From assembly GCF_020966635.1 (NCBI RefSeq), contig NZ_JAJKFQ010000011.1, forward strand, positions 620,001 through 684,000: DNA of 64,000 nucleotides, given 5' to 3'. How positions within the stretch are numbered: the stretch's first letter is position 1; each line of letters begins with the position of its first letter. Below are positions 8,814 through 16,253 of the stretch, piece by piece. The position numbers and the translations under genes were made by a program. The DNA is from Stieleria sp. JC731. GTDB lineage: Bacteria > Planctomycetota > Planctomycetia > Pirellulales > Pirellulaceae. Below the pieces are notes generated by a model, which was given only the letters and a program-made list of their open reading frames with translations, made no database searches and had not been told where the DNA came from.

Positions 8814-9584
8814 TCAATCAATGTGATTTATGGCCGGAGTCGCGACGAGCACTTCGCGTTTTCCGCCAATCGGGCCCGCAACACGTTCGACGTCCCAGCC
8901 GGCGGCCGACATCGCATCTCGGACCACTCGACTACAACTGTACGTGGTCAATGTCGCGTGTGAGGCGACGTATGTTCGCATGCGTTTGAAACAATCGCTC
9001 GTCCAAAGCTCGGGGGCAGTATCGGGACAAAACGGATCGTAGTACACCGCATCAAAGGGCATTAAGTGACAGGGGCACTGTGAATGATCGGGGCTCCAAT
9101 TTAACGCGTCGGTCAGGTGAATATCCACCGTTCGTTTTGCATCGACCGACCAACGAAAGGTACCCGGTCCCGTTGTGTTTGCGTGTGAGCTGCGAAAGTC
9201 CAAGTATCGATCGACCAAACCTGGGTAGCTTGACCAAGTCTCTGGATCGAGATAACGCATCGTCGAAGCCGCGATCCAATCGGTTTCCAAGGCCGCGTAA
9301 TAAAGCTCGGTGTCGTGAAGCAGAGATTGTTCGAGCGTGACGAGTAATCCCATCGCGGTGCCCAGGCCGACTTCAAGCACACTGGTGGGCTGCCGTGAAG
9401 TGAGACGTGTGGCGATTCCGCTATTTTGCAAGTAGACATGCTTGGTTTCAGATAACGCACCACAGCCGCTATGAAACGAATCGTGTGTTCCGGTCTTCAA
9501 AAGCGTTCGGCTTCCGTCATCGGTGACCATGACTTGCAGATCCGGTCGGTCGGTAGCAAAAGTCTCGCGGATAGGGATTGGCAT
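8814..9584 (-). CDS. MnmC2/MnmD-like tRNA methyltransferase domain protein
   Basis: This 256-residue protein resembles the DUF752/MnmC2 methyltransferase domain, which methylates the 5-aminomethyl group on the wobble uridine of some tRNAs using S-adenosylmethionine. The SAM loop is VLEVGLGTAMG (about residues 69-79), and the active-site region is FDAVYYDPFCPDTAPELW (about 177-194), close to the family signature DpFaPxxnPelW. The bifunctional MnmC of enterobacteria also has an oxidase half; here only the methyltransferase half is present, as in MnmD. The gene is divergent from the decayed RHS island at 9731 onward. The exact substrate is not provable from sequence alone. Confidence 0.75.
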   Translation of the reverse strand: MPIPIRETFATDRPDLQVMVTDDGSRTLLKTGTHDSFHSGCGALSETKHVYLQNSGIATRLTSRQPTSVLEVGLGTAMGLLVTLEQSLLHDTELYYAALETDWIAASTMRYLDPETWSSYPGLVDRYLDFRSSHANTTGPGTFRWSVDAKRTVDIHLTDALNWSPDHSQCPCHLMPFDAVYYDPFCPDTAPELWTSDCFKRMRTYVASHATLTTYSCSRVVRDAMSAAGWDVERVAGPIGGKREVLVATPAINHID

Positions 9585-9667
9585 CGTGATCGACGATCAG
9601 CGTGAAGGTGAATTGCAACGGCGTCTGAATCCCCGACATTCTAGCGACCGTTGGCGATTTTTTAATT

Positions 9668-10150
9668 GTGGCTCCCTGGCGAAGTGCTCTTTCTGTCTCG
9701 ATGACCCCGAAGCCCGGGGCCACCTCACATGACGGTGAGACAGGGCTTCAGTACTTCCGAGATCGGTACTATCACACCGGCAGGGGAAGATTCTGCTCCA
9801 GAGATCCGATAGCGTATCGCAATGGGAAGAACTTGAGGTCATATGTTGGTGATTCTCCGCTCAAGTTCTTGGGGCCACGAGGTCTTGAGCAAAACAGTTC
9901 ACTGGTGATTGACACTGGTTCGTTTGGTGAAGGAATGGTAATTGTGGGCTTTCCACCGAGCGGGATTTCGTCACGAGAGGCGGCTAACTGTTTTACACAG
10001 GTCTACGGAGAATTCAAAACAAAGAAAGCGGGCTTTGTCGTTTGTTGCAAAGGCAAGGAAGTTGCCTGCGCGAGTATTCCAAAGTCTGATTCCATGCAGG
10101 CGGATGCGATTCTTGCGGTTTGCATCAGAGAGCATGAAAAGACTCGATGA
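9668..10150 (+). pseudogene. orphan RHS C-terminal fragment with unidentified tip
   Basis: From about 9731 the frame reads DGETGLQYFRDRYYHTG, CSRDPIAYRNG and YVGDSPLKFLGPRG, which is the last part of an RHS-associated core, including the Asp-Pro cleavage motif. Everything upstream that would form the RHS cocoon is missing, and the first 20 residues of the open frame show no RHS pattern. After the core comes a tip of about 105 residues that I do not recognise, with several cysteines and no obvious catalytic motif. Such orphan tips are usually left by recombination of a displaced toxin end. The DNA here looks richer in A/T than the flanking genes, which fits transfer. Confidence 0.7.
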
Positions 10151-10364
10151 TATATTGAACAGCAGAGAAAGGGAACGCTATGAGCCGCCATGGTGGCTCA
10201 AACCACACGAGCAGGACGAACGAGAGTGTATCGCCTAACAGAAACAGCTTGAATGTATGCGGAGCGGTCTTGATCGTTGTCGTGATCAAGCCTGTAAAGG
10301 GGAGCTGCAAGAGAAAATCGATGACTATGAAAAGATTAAAGATGCGATATGTGGTACCGAATAG
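10134..10364 (+). pseudogene. short frame with in-frame stop after orphan RHS tip
   Basis: An ATG at 10134 overlaps the end of the orphan RHS frame by 17 bases and starts MKRLDDILNSRERERY. It meets TAA at 10236-10238, but the same frame continues to TAG at 10362 with protein-like sequence (QKQLECMRSGLDRC, then GELQEKIDDYEKI). The joined sequence would be about 75 residues, polar and helical, with several Cys. It could be the true C-terminus of a toxin after frame disruption, or a broken partner gene. No family recognised. Confidence 0.35.
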
Positions 10365-10992
10365 TCGCAATCCGATTTCACGGATTCTATGCCAGATGCT
10401 CATTCTGTTGCCACCACTTACTTTCAGCTGGATCGAGATGCCAAGCAGTGCGGCACTAGAATTGCCAATCACAATTTCCGCGAGTGCTTCTGGCGGAATG
10501 CAATTCCATCAATCGTGGTTTCTCAGCGTCAATTCCGAGGGCGATGCGGTGCTTACGATTGGGATGATAGATCCAAAGGTTGTTAAGTTCTCAGTTTCAA
10601 AAGAGCGACTGGAGGAGTTGGCAAAATCTGTTCGGAATGGACCGTTCAAAGAGAATCCGATATGGATCGGCCGTGGAAGCCCGGATGATGTTGTATGCTC
10701 ACTTACAATTACGAGGGGGGGAAGGACTTGGATGTTTACCTACCAATCTGTGACGAACAACGATGTCGATTCAGAGATGGTCGAGCAATTCCGCAAGGCG
10801 TATGACTTAAGGCACAGGGTGCGCAGATTGTTTGATGGATTACAAGGCGTTGATGGAATTCTGGATATGCGTGAACATGACAAAATAGTTCTTTCAAAAC
10901 TCGATGCTTTCAAGCAAAGTAAGAGAGAGGATGACGCAACCGTACATTCCCTAAAGCATGAACCGCGAGGCAGCGGCGAGAACACTGACTGA
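10321..10992 (+). CDS. unknown protein of the RHS island, possible signal peptide
   Basis: The frame is open from 10180, but the first part overlaps another coding-like frame. I prefer starts at 10321/10327 or 10396. The segment MLILLPPLTFSW is hydrophobic and could be a signal peptide or anchor. The following domain (ELPITISASASGG, WFLSVNSEGDAVLTIG, SVSKERLEELAKSVRNG) looks like a real beta-rich domain of 110-120 residues, followed by a charged helical tail. Its place after an orphan toxin tip makes an immunity role possible, but I do not recognise it. Start and function are both uncertain. Confidence 0.5.
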   Translation: MTMKRLKMRYVVPNSRNPISRILCQMLILLPPLTFSWIEMPSSAALELPITISASASGGMQFHQSWFLSVNSEGDAVLTIGMIDPKVVKFSVSKERLEELAKSVRNGPFKENPIWIGRGSPDDVVCSLTITRGGRTWMFTYQSVTNNDVDSEMVEQFRKAYDLRHRVRRLFDGLQGVDGILDMREHDKIVLSKLDAFKQSKREDDATVHSLKHEPRGSGENTD

Positions 10993-10995
10993 CGG

Positions 10996-11260
10996 TTTCT
11001 TTATCGCAACCTCGAAGAAGAAAACAGGTCACCTCAACTGGTTCGCTACGTCGCCGAGGAATGCGAGATCGAAGAACCTCTTGGCAAGCGAGAAGTTTGT
11101 GGAATCTTCCGCTCGCTAAAGACTCACATCGAATTTCAGACCGATTCAAGTTATCGAAATCAGTTCGCTCTACTTTATCTTCGTTCCGAGCCACTGCTCG
11201 TGGCTCAATCAAGTCGATTGAGGTGACTCGCCCGAAAAAACAACGGAGTGATGTGGGAAA
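10996..11260 (+). pseudogene. IS630-type transposase remnant, frameshifted
   Basis: One frame reads LVRYVAEECEIEEPLGKREV, then GIFRSLKTHIEF and TDSSYRNQF. This follows the order of the IS630-type DDE transposase segment before the PKHCSWLNQ motif. The motif itself appears as VPSHCSWLNQVD at about 11178-11213, but in another frame, so there is a frameshift around 11165-11180. A stop follows at once where the family normally continues with the catalytic region and C-terminus. Only a fragment of under 90 residues remains, and I see no terminal inverted repeats. It supports past mobile-element activity in this island. Confidence 0.65.
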
Positions 11261-11720
11261 TACCATGTGACTGACTTATTGCTCCCAGTAGGCAACGACT
11301 TCCTGGCAGCCTCGCGACCGATTGTGGCGGGCGCAGCTCAAAACCGTGTTGTCGATCGAATACTCGCCTCCTCTTTTGCCTGGATTAATGCGATTAGGTT
11401 CCGAACTGGCACTCATGCAAGCTCTTCCAACTTAAACGACGTTGAGCCTTCTCAAGCAGGAAGCGACAGCCAGGTGTGGAGTGAAGAATAATCTGCTCAA
11501 ATCTGGTTAGGATGTCGACTAGTTAGCAAAAGTCTCGTTCGCGGCATTTCTTTCGGTGCAATCGCCTTTGATCGATTCTGAACCGACATTGATTTGATTC
11601 GTCCGTGTGAGATTTGTTAGAATTTGGGTAGTCGGCCATTTGGATCTCCGGTCCAGTTCTCCTCCACAAACGGGCGAGGGGAATCTTTTCTAGGCTGTTC
11701 CTCGATCTGCGAGGTGCGAC
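11261..11720. other. no gene recognised between IS remnant and sigma-like gene
   Basis: Short open frames on both strands show no family pattern. Base composition is mixed. The last 150 bases presumably contain the promoter of the gene at 11721, but I see no convincing promoter boxes. Confidence 0.5.
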
Positions 11721-13151
11721 ATGACAATTCCAGTCGCGTTGGAATCCCTTGAATCGGATCATCGATGTGATCTCGACCGTCATTTACATCGGATCGACAT
11801 CTTTAAAGTCGGTTTGGTCAATTCCTTTGGTGTGAATCTGCGGTCGGTGCGAAGACGGGTCGATTCGAATGATTCGAGCCGGCGACAGCCTTTTCACTAT
11901 TTGCCGGAAGTGATCCCCTTCATCCAGCCTCGGGTCACGCAGCTATCCGCAAAGCAACGTGTCGCATTTGAGTCGATCAAGGAATACGCGATTGAGTCCT
12001 TTTGGACGTTGTATGCGAGCTTCCTTCCCTTGTCGCATTCGATCAGTCAAAACGCGGGAATCGATTCCGAAGAGATCGAGCCCACGTTGGGACGTTCCAT
12101 CATCCTATTTGATGTCTCGCGCGGGACCAAGTTCGCGACCTACGTCGATAAAAGCTTGCGTGAGTCAGTCAAGAATGTGCGAGGCCGCCGGTTTGCCGAG
12201 TCGTTGCAAATTCCTGTCTCGGCTGGGCGACTGGTCCATAAACTCAATTGGCTTCTTCAGCAGCGGGAGTTCGATCTTGGGCGTTCATTGTCGATCGACG
12301 AAAGCGAGCAAACGGTGATGGACTTCCTGTTGGCACAGCCGGTTCGCTTTCACCCTACCACGATGCGTCGCGTCGCAGAGGCGGTTCGCGACGGGCGTCC
12401 CAAGCTTTCGCTGGACCGTTGTTTAGAGTGGATGGAACCGTCGTCAAATGCGGCGGCCGAATCCAGCTTTGGGCATGATGGCTATGTCGAGCATGTCGAC
12501 CAATGCCAGTATCAGCTTCGGCAGATTCATGAAGCCATGCAAAGGGCCTCGTTTAGCGACGAGGAGCGAGCGATAGTGCTTGGCAGTTTGGAATTGCCGC
12601 ATGATGCCAGTCGGCTTCGCGCCGTCAGTCGAAACTGCACCAGCGCGACCCTTCGGAAACGATCCACACGTCTGCTGATCCGATTGATGGCGGCGAGGTA
12701 CGCTCCTCAGTCCCCCCGATTCGGATGGATGATCAACACGACAGCTGTCGGCGCATTGGAGCGTCTTCGTGAGCAAATTGAAAAGATCGAGTCGGCTCGC
12801 GTTTCAGAAACTGCCGTTTCATCTTTGCCTGAAGCGTCCAAGCAAAGCCGCCTTGGTGCGAAGTATGGCGAGAAGTTCGTCGAAGAGCTTTTGAACTGGA
12901 TGTCGGTAAGCAGTTCCGTGTATCGGATTTCGATCGCCGAGCGGGGGCACATCGCACAGTATTTGTTGGACGCGCAGCGATTGGAGAATTCCGGGCCGCC
13001 AGATAAACCTAGTCTGGCGGGCAGTTCGCAGTCCACCGAAACGGACAGGACGTCTGGCGGGGGGCATGGTCTATCGTCATTGGCGTTCAGTAAATTGCGG
13101 GCGGCTCTGATCGAGCAAGATCGATTGGGATTTCCCTGTTGTTCCGAATAA
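11721..13151 (+). CDS. divergent sigma-70-like protein
   Basis: This protein has 476 residues. Residues about 95-150 resemble sigma-70 region 2: a helical stretch, then GRSIILFDVSRGTKFATYVD and SLRESVKN. These match the FDxxRGxKFxTYAxxxIR core that binds the -10 element and core polymerase. QIPVSAGRLVHKL (about 163-175) parallels the start of region 3 (IPVHM in RpoD). Residues 270-325, with SFSDEERAIVLGSLEL and ATLRKRSTRLLIRL, may be a weak region 4. The rest is not sigma-like and the C-terminal 130 residues are unknown. It may be a specialised sigma factor or a decayed relative. It sits next to the IS/RHS island with no obvious operon partner. Confidence 0.6.
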   Translation: MTIPVALESLESDHRCDLDRHLHRIDIFKVGLVNSFGVNLRSVRRRVDSNDSSRRQPFHYLPEVIPFIQPRVTQLSAKQRVAFESIKEYAIESFWTLYASFLPLSHSISQNAGIDSEEIEPTLGRSIILFDVSRGTKFATYVDKSLRESVKNVRGRRFAESLQIPVSAGRLVHKLNWLLQQREFDLGRSLSIDESEQTVMDFLLAQPVRFHPTTMRRVAEAVRDGRPKLSLDRCLEWMEPSSNAAAESSFGHDGYVEHVDQCQYQLRQIHEAMQRASFSDEERAIVLGSLELPHDASRLRAVSRNCTSATLRKRSTRLLIRLMAARYAPQSPRFGWMINTTAVGALERLREQIEKIESARVSETAVSSLPEASKQSRLGAKYGEKFVEELLNWMSVSSSVYRISIAERGHIAQYLLDAQRLENSGPPDKPSLAGSSQSTETDRTSGGGHGLSSLAFSKLRAALIEQDRLGFPCCSE

Positions 13152-13419
13152 GACGGCCGGATCCAGAAATCGAGACCATGATGCCCTGGCTTTTGCGATG
13201 CCTGAAAGTCGATTTCATCGCCTGATCGGACTGGAAAATGCCTCCTACCAGCAAAAACGGCAGCTTTCATTGGTCAACCGCTAGGGACCGACTAGAATTT
13301 ACTGTGGACCTTTCCTACGAAATCGCCCAACTCGCACCTACGGGTTCGCTGGAGTAAGGGCATCCCTGCGGGGCTTAGCCCGGCAGTGCTAGCGACGGGA
13401 AGGACCTACCCTTTTTTAC

Positions 13420-15072
13420 TTGTCAAAATTCGACGCCGAAGATTCGTCAGTCATGATGCACCGCGCCAAAACGATGTTCCGCGCCAAATCTCTGTTGGCA
13501 TGCTGTTTAACCGTTGCCAGCTCCCTTGCCGTTCCGCAGCCCAAACCCGTCAACGCGGGCGAACTGATGTCGCCTTCGGTGGCAACGCAGTTGGGGCTAG
13601 AGCAAGCTTGGCGGCGACAGCTGCGTGTCGCCTACGGTGCTCAGTCGATTGTTGATTTTCAGATCTATGTCAGTAAATCAAATCCCCGCGAGTACGTCGA
13701 AGTCGTCGGGCCCGCTCCTGAGGGCGGCGAAGCACCGGTAATGTTCCGGATCGCAACCGACCAGAAGGACGCCGCTGGTCAAGCGGTCGGCACAGACGAA
13801 GCTCAACGATTGGCCCGCCGTGAAGTCACTCGTATGGCTCGCCGCGTTCCGGGGGCGACAATCCGCACGACCTCGGTGCCACGCGTTTACGTCTACACGG
13901 TCGCCTCCAACGGAACGGTCGATTGCCGCGATGCCGAATCAGGACAGCCGATTTGGGTGTCTCAAGTTGGCAACCCAGAGCTGAACTATGGAAAGCTGGG
14001 CATCGACGATCAGTACATCAGTGTGCCCAACGGCGGAAACATCATTCTGCTTGATGCGACTGATGGACGCGAAATCGATACAAAGGCAACAATCGACGTG
14101 CCACTGTACGGCGCGATCAATTCCGGCGGGTTTGTCCTCGTCCCGACCATCCGAAAAGGCGTCGAAGGCTACCGCCTGTCTGACTTGGCAGAAAAAGTCA
14201 CGACGGTTCGATACATGCAAACCGTGGAAGGATTGGCTTTGGAGCCACTGGCGAAATCCCCAACTTCGCCAATCGTCTCATGGGGTACCGATCGTGGATT
14301 CGTCTATTTTATGGACGTCACTAGTTCTCCCTCGGTCATTTTCAGGCTCGATACCGCCGGTATCGTCAGTGGTCGTCCGGCAGCCGCTGGTGGCGACCGA
14401 TTCTTCTTCGCAAGTGAAGGCGGCCAGGCTTACGCCGTCCACGCGACCCGATTGGGCGACGTTCTTTGGAGCCAACCGTTGGGTGAGCCGTTCTATGACA
14501 CACCGTTTCTGTTGGGTGATAAAGTCTTTGTGAACTCGGCCTACGGAAACCTGTTCGCGCTTAGTGAAACGTCTGGGATTCCAGTTTGGAACGAACCCAC
14601 GGGAAGCGTCGCGAAGATTTTAGGTGGGATTCCGGGTCAACTGTTTGTTCGCTTGATGAGCGGTCACTTCGCTTCGATCAATGTCAAAGACGGATCGATA
14701 AGTCACGTTGTTCCGTTGGCGAAATCTGACTTTCTGGCCATCAACCGGCTAACCGATCGACTGTATGTGGTCGATTCACGCGGAGTCGCCCAGTGTCTAC
14801 GCCCCATCGGTAGCAAAGACCCGAGTATCCTGCATCCCGACGACGCTGTACCTGAAGCTGCGGTTGAAGAGGAAACGACGCCATCCACTCCTGCAGAAAC
14901 CAACCCTACAACTGACCCATTCGGCGCTGGTGGCGACAATCCATTTGGCGGCGGAGCTGGAGCAGATCCCTTCGGTGCTGGCGGTAACGATGGCGGTCAG
15001 ATGGACGATCCCTTCGGTGCACCTGCCGGTGGCGGCGGCGATCCGTTCGGCGGCGACCCGTTCGGGAACTAA
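13420..15072 (+). CDS. secreted PQQ-like beta-propeller repeat protein
   Basis: The open frame starts at a TTG (13420), but ATGs at 13453 and 13456 directly precede a signal peptide (basic start, then SLLACCLTVASSLAV). The mature part from about residue 150 has repeats such as YTVASNGTVDCRDAESGQPI, VPNGGNIILLDATDGREI and VNSAYGNLFALSETSGIPVW. This is the pattern of PQQ-type or WD40-like beta-propeller blades, used for binding or scaffolding outside the cytoplasm. The C-terminal 60 residues are low-complexity, with DPFGAGG-type repeats ending GGDPFGN. No dehydrogenase domain is present, so no catalytic role is claimed. A repeat element and a terminator follow. Confidence 0.75.
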   Translation: MSKFDAEDSSVMMHRAKTMFRAKSLLACCLTVASSLAVPQPKPVNAGELMSPSVATQLGLEQAWRRQLRVAYGAQSIVDFQIYVSKSNPREYVEVVGPAPEGGEAPVMFRIATDQKDAAGQAVGTDEAQRLARREVTRMARRVPGATIRTTSVPRVYVYTVASNGTVDCRDAESGQPIWVSQVGNPELNYGKLGIDDQYISVPNGGNIILLDATDGREIDTKATIDVPLYGAINSGGFVLVPTIRKGVEGYRLSDLAEKVTTVRYMQTVEGLALEPLAKSPTSPIVSWGTDRGFVYFMDVTSSPSVIFRLDTAGIVSGRPAAAGGDRFFFASEGGQAYAVHATRLGDVLWSQPLGEPFYDTPFLLGDKVFVNSAYGNLFALSETSGIPVWNEPTGSVAKILGGIPGQLFVRLMSGHFASINVKDGSISHVVPLAKSDFLAINRLTDRLYVVDSRGVAQCLRPIGSKDPSILHPDDAVPEAAVEEETTPSTPAETNPTTDPFGAGGDNPFGGGAGADPFGAGGNDGGQMDDPFGAPAGGGGDPFGGDPFGN

Positions 15073-15092
15073 CAGGCTGTTGAATTTCAATC

Positions 15093-15154
15093 GTCGCCTT
15101 TCGCTCCATGAAAGTAGGGTTCTTTCCCGCTGGTTTTGCAGAATACAAGGCGAC
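15093..15154. repeat. 62-bp palindromic element, copy 1
   Basis: The element begins GTCGCCTT and ends AAGGCGAC, an 8-bp inverted terminus. An inner hairpin CTTTC/GAAAG and the shared segment TTCCCGCTGG lie between. A second diverged copy is at 24734-24794. Both lie about 20 bases after the stop of a plus-strand gene, so it may work as a 3' RNA element. Confidence 0.6.
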
Positions 15155-15263
15155 TTGGCTATGCATCCAACCTGAATTCGCCAAGTCACAAAGCTGCGGA
15201 TTGGCAATCGGTGAGATCGGTTGCTAAGCAAAACAAGTCGAAAACCGATTGATCAAACGACAC

Positions 15264-15297
15264 AAAAAAACCTCCGACCAGCGGTCGGAGGTTTTTT
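15264..15297. terminator. intrinsic terminator, likely bidirectional
   Basis: A perfect 9-bp stem, CCTCCGACC (15271-15279) with GGTCGGAGG (15283-15291), has a 3-base loop and is followed by TTTTTT. An A-run precedes it, so it also works on the other strand. It lies between convergent genes ending at 15072 (+) and 15379 (-). Confidence 0.85.
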
Positions 15298-15378
15298 ATT
15301 TGGCTTGTCTTGTTGAGGTCACTTCGCTTGCCGGTCGATCAGTCTTAAAACCGCAGCCGTGACGTTTAATTCGGCTGA

Positions 15379-15795
15379 TTATTCAACGCTGTCTTGTTCT
15401 TGGTCGTCCCAGGACTCATCCCATTCAACCGAGTCCTCGTCACATTCGTCGAGGCCCAGGGCGTCGATTTGGTCGTCGTTAAGTTTGTAGTAGCCGAGTT
15501 CCTTGATCACTTCGAGGACTTCGCTGCAGGTTGGGAACATGCGTCCGCTGCGGCGTTTGTAGTCGTCCATCGCTCGCATGAATTCGATTTCTGGATTCGA
15601 ATAGTCTCGCTCGCAGGTTGTCGGATCGATGTGGCGACGACGCTGTTTCTTGCGACGCGGATTGGTCATCGCTCCAACATCAGTCGCGTTTGGATCGCCG
15701 CCACGGCGTTCTGCACCGGGGGTGCGTCGGTCGATCGTGACAACTTCTTGAGAAGCGTTGTTGACAGTAGGGTTGGAATCAGCTGTCGAAGGCAT
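15379..15795 (-). CDS. small conserved acidic-tailed protein of unknown function
   Basis: This protein has 138 residues. The first 60 are polar and basic, including RRKKQRRRH. The central part (about 60-110) has [20 protein letters not shown] and [18 protein letters not shown], a helical segment that looks conserved in planctomycetes as far as I remember. The tail is strongly acidic ([20 protein letters not shown]). There is no signal peptide or membrane segment. It is a single gene facing the upstream terminator. The layout suggests a small nucleic-acid or protein adaptor, but no function can be named. Confidence 0.7.
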   Translation of the reverse strand: MPSTADSNPTVNNASQEVVTIDRRTPGAERRGGDPNATDVGAMTNPRRKKQRRRHIDPTTCERDYSNPEIEFMRAMDDYKRRSGRMFPTCSEVLEVIKELGYYKLNDDQIDALGLDECDEDSVEWDESWDDQEQDSVE

Positions 15796-16253
15796 GCAAA
15801 TAGTCCTTGTGATTCAAATAAACCATCCGGCCCCGTGCGGGTGCCAGAACGACGCGGTCAGCTATGTCGATCTGGTAAGGTTTAGCGATGGTTCGTGCTG
15901 GTAGGCGGTTGAACGCTGGGCCACAAAAAGTTAGCACGCGGATTAGGTAAGAAACTCCGATTGGCGACTAGATTCCGTTTAAAGGAAGGTTGATATCTAG
16001 CGAAGATTTCCGGTGGTAACGATCGCAACGATCGAGAGCTAATCTAGCGGCGGGTAAGTCGACTTCTAGAACCAGTCCAAGGCGATTCATTGTGCCGCCT
16101 GTATCACTGTGCAAATTCGCTGTGCAGATATTCGAGCCCGGGAGATTTCGCGCTGCGGGGACTATGGAAGGTTCCCGGGGCAAAAGAAGATGTGAGCTCG
16201 GATTTGCCGAGCTGGTCGATTGGATCGTTCAGTGACCGTCCACGGGCAAAGAA
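15796..16253. other. intergenic stretch without recognisable gene
   Basis: This stretch carries the promoter side of the gene at 15379-15795 and the 3' side of the transglutaminase gene. A small inverted repeat (AACGATCGCAACGATCG) lies at about 16018-16034. Frames of up to 71 codons show no family pattern. No clear terminator is seen for the operon ending at 16254. Confidence 0.5.

Noticed and set aside
13321-13400. Possible repeat before the beta-propeller gene
   Set aside because: Only a short stretch (GCTAGCGACGG) matches module A of the repeat clusters; too little to call a copy.
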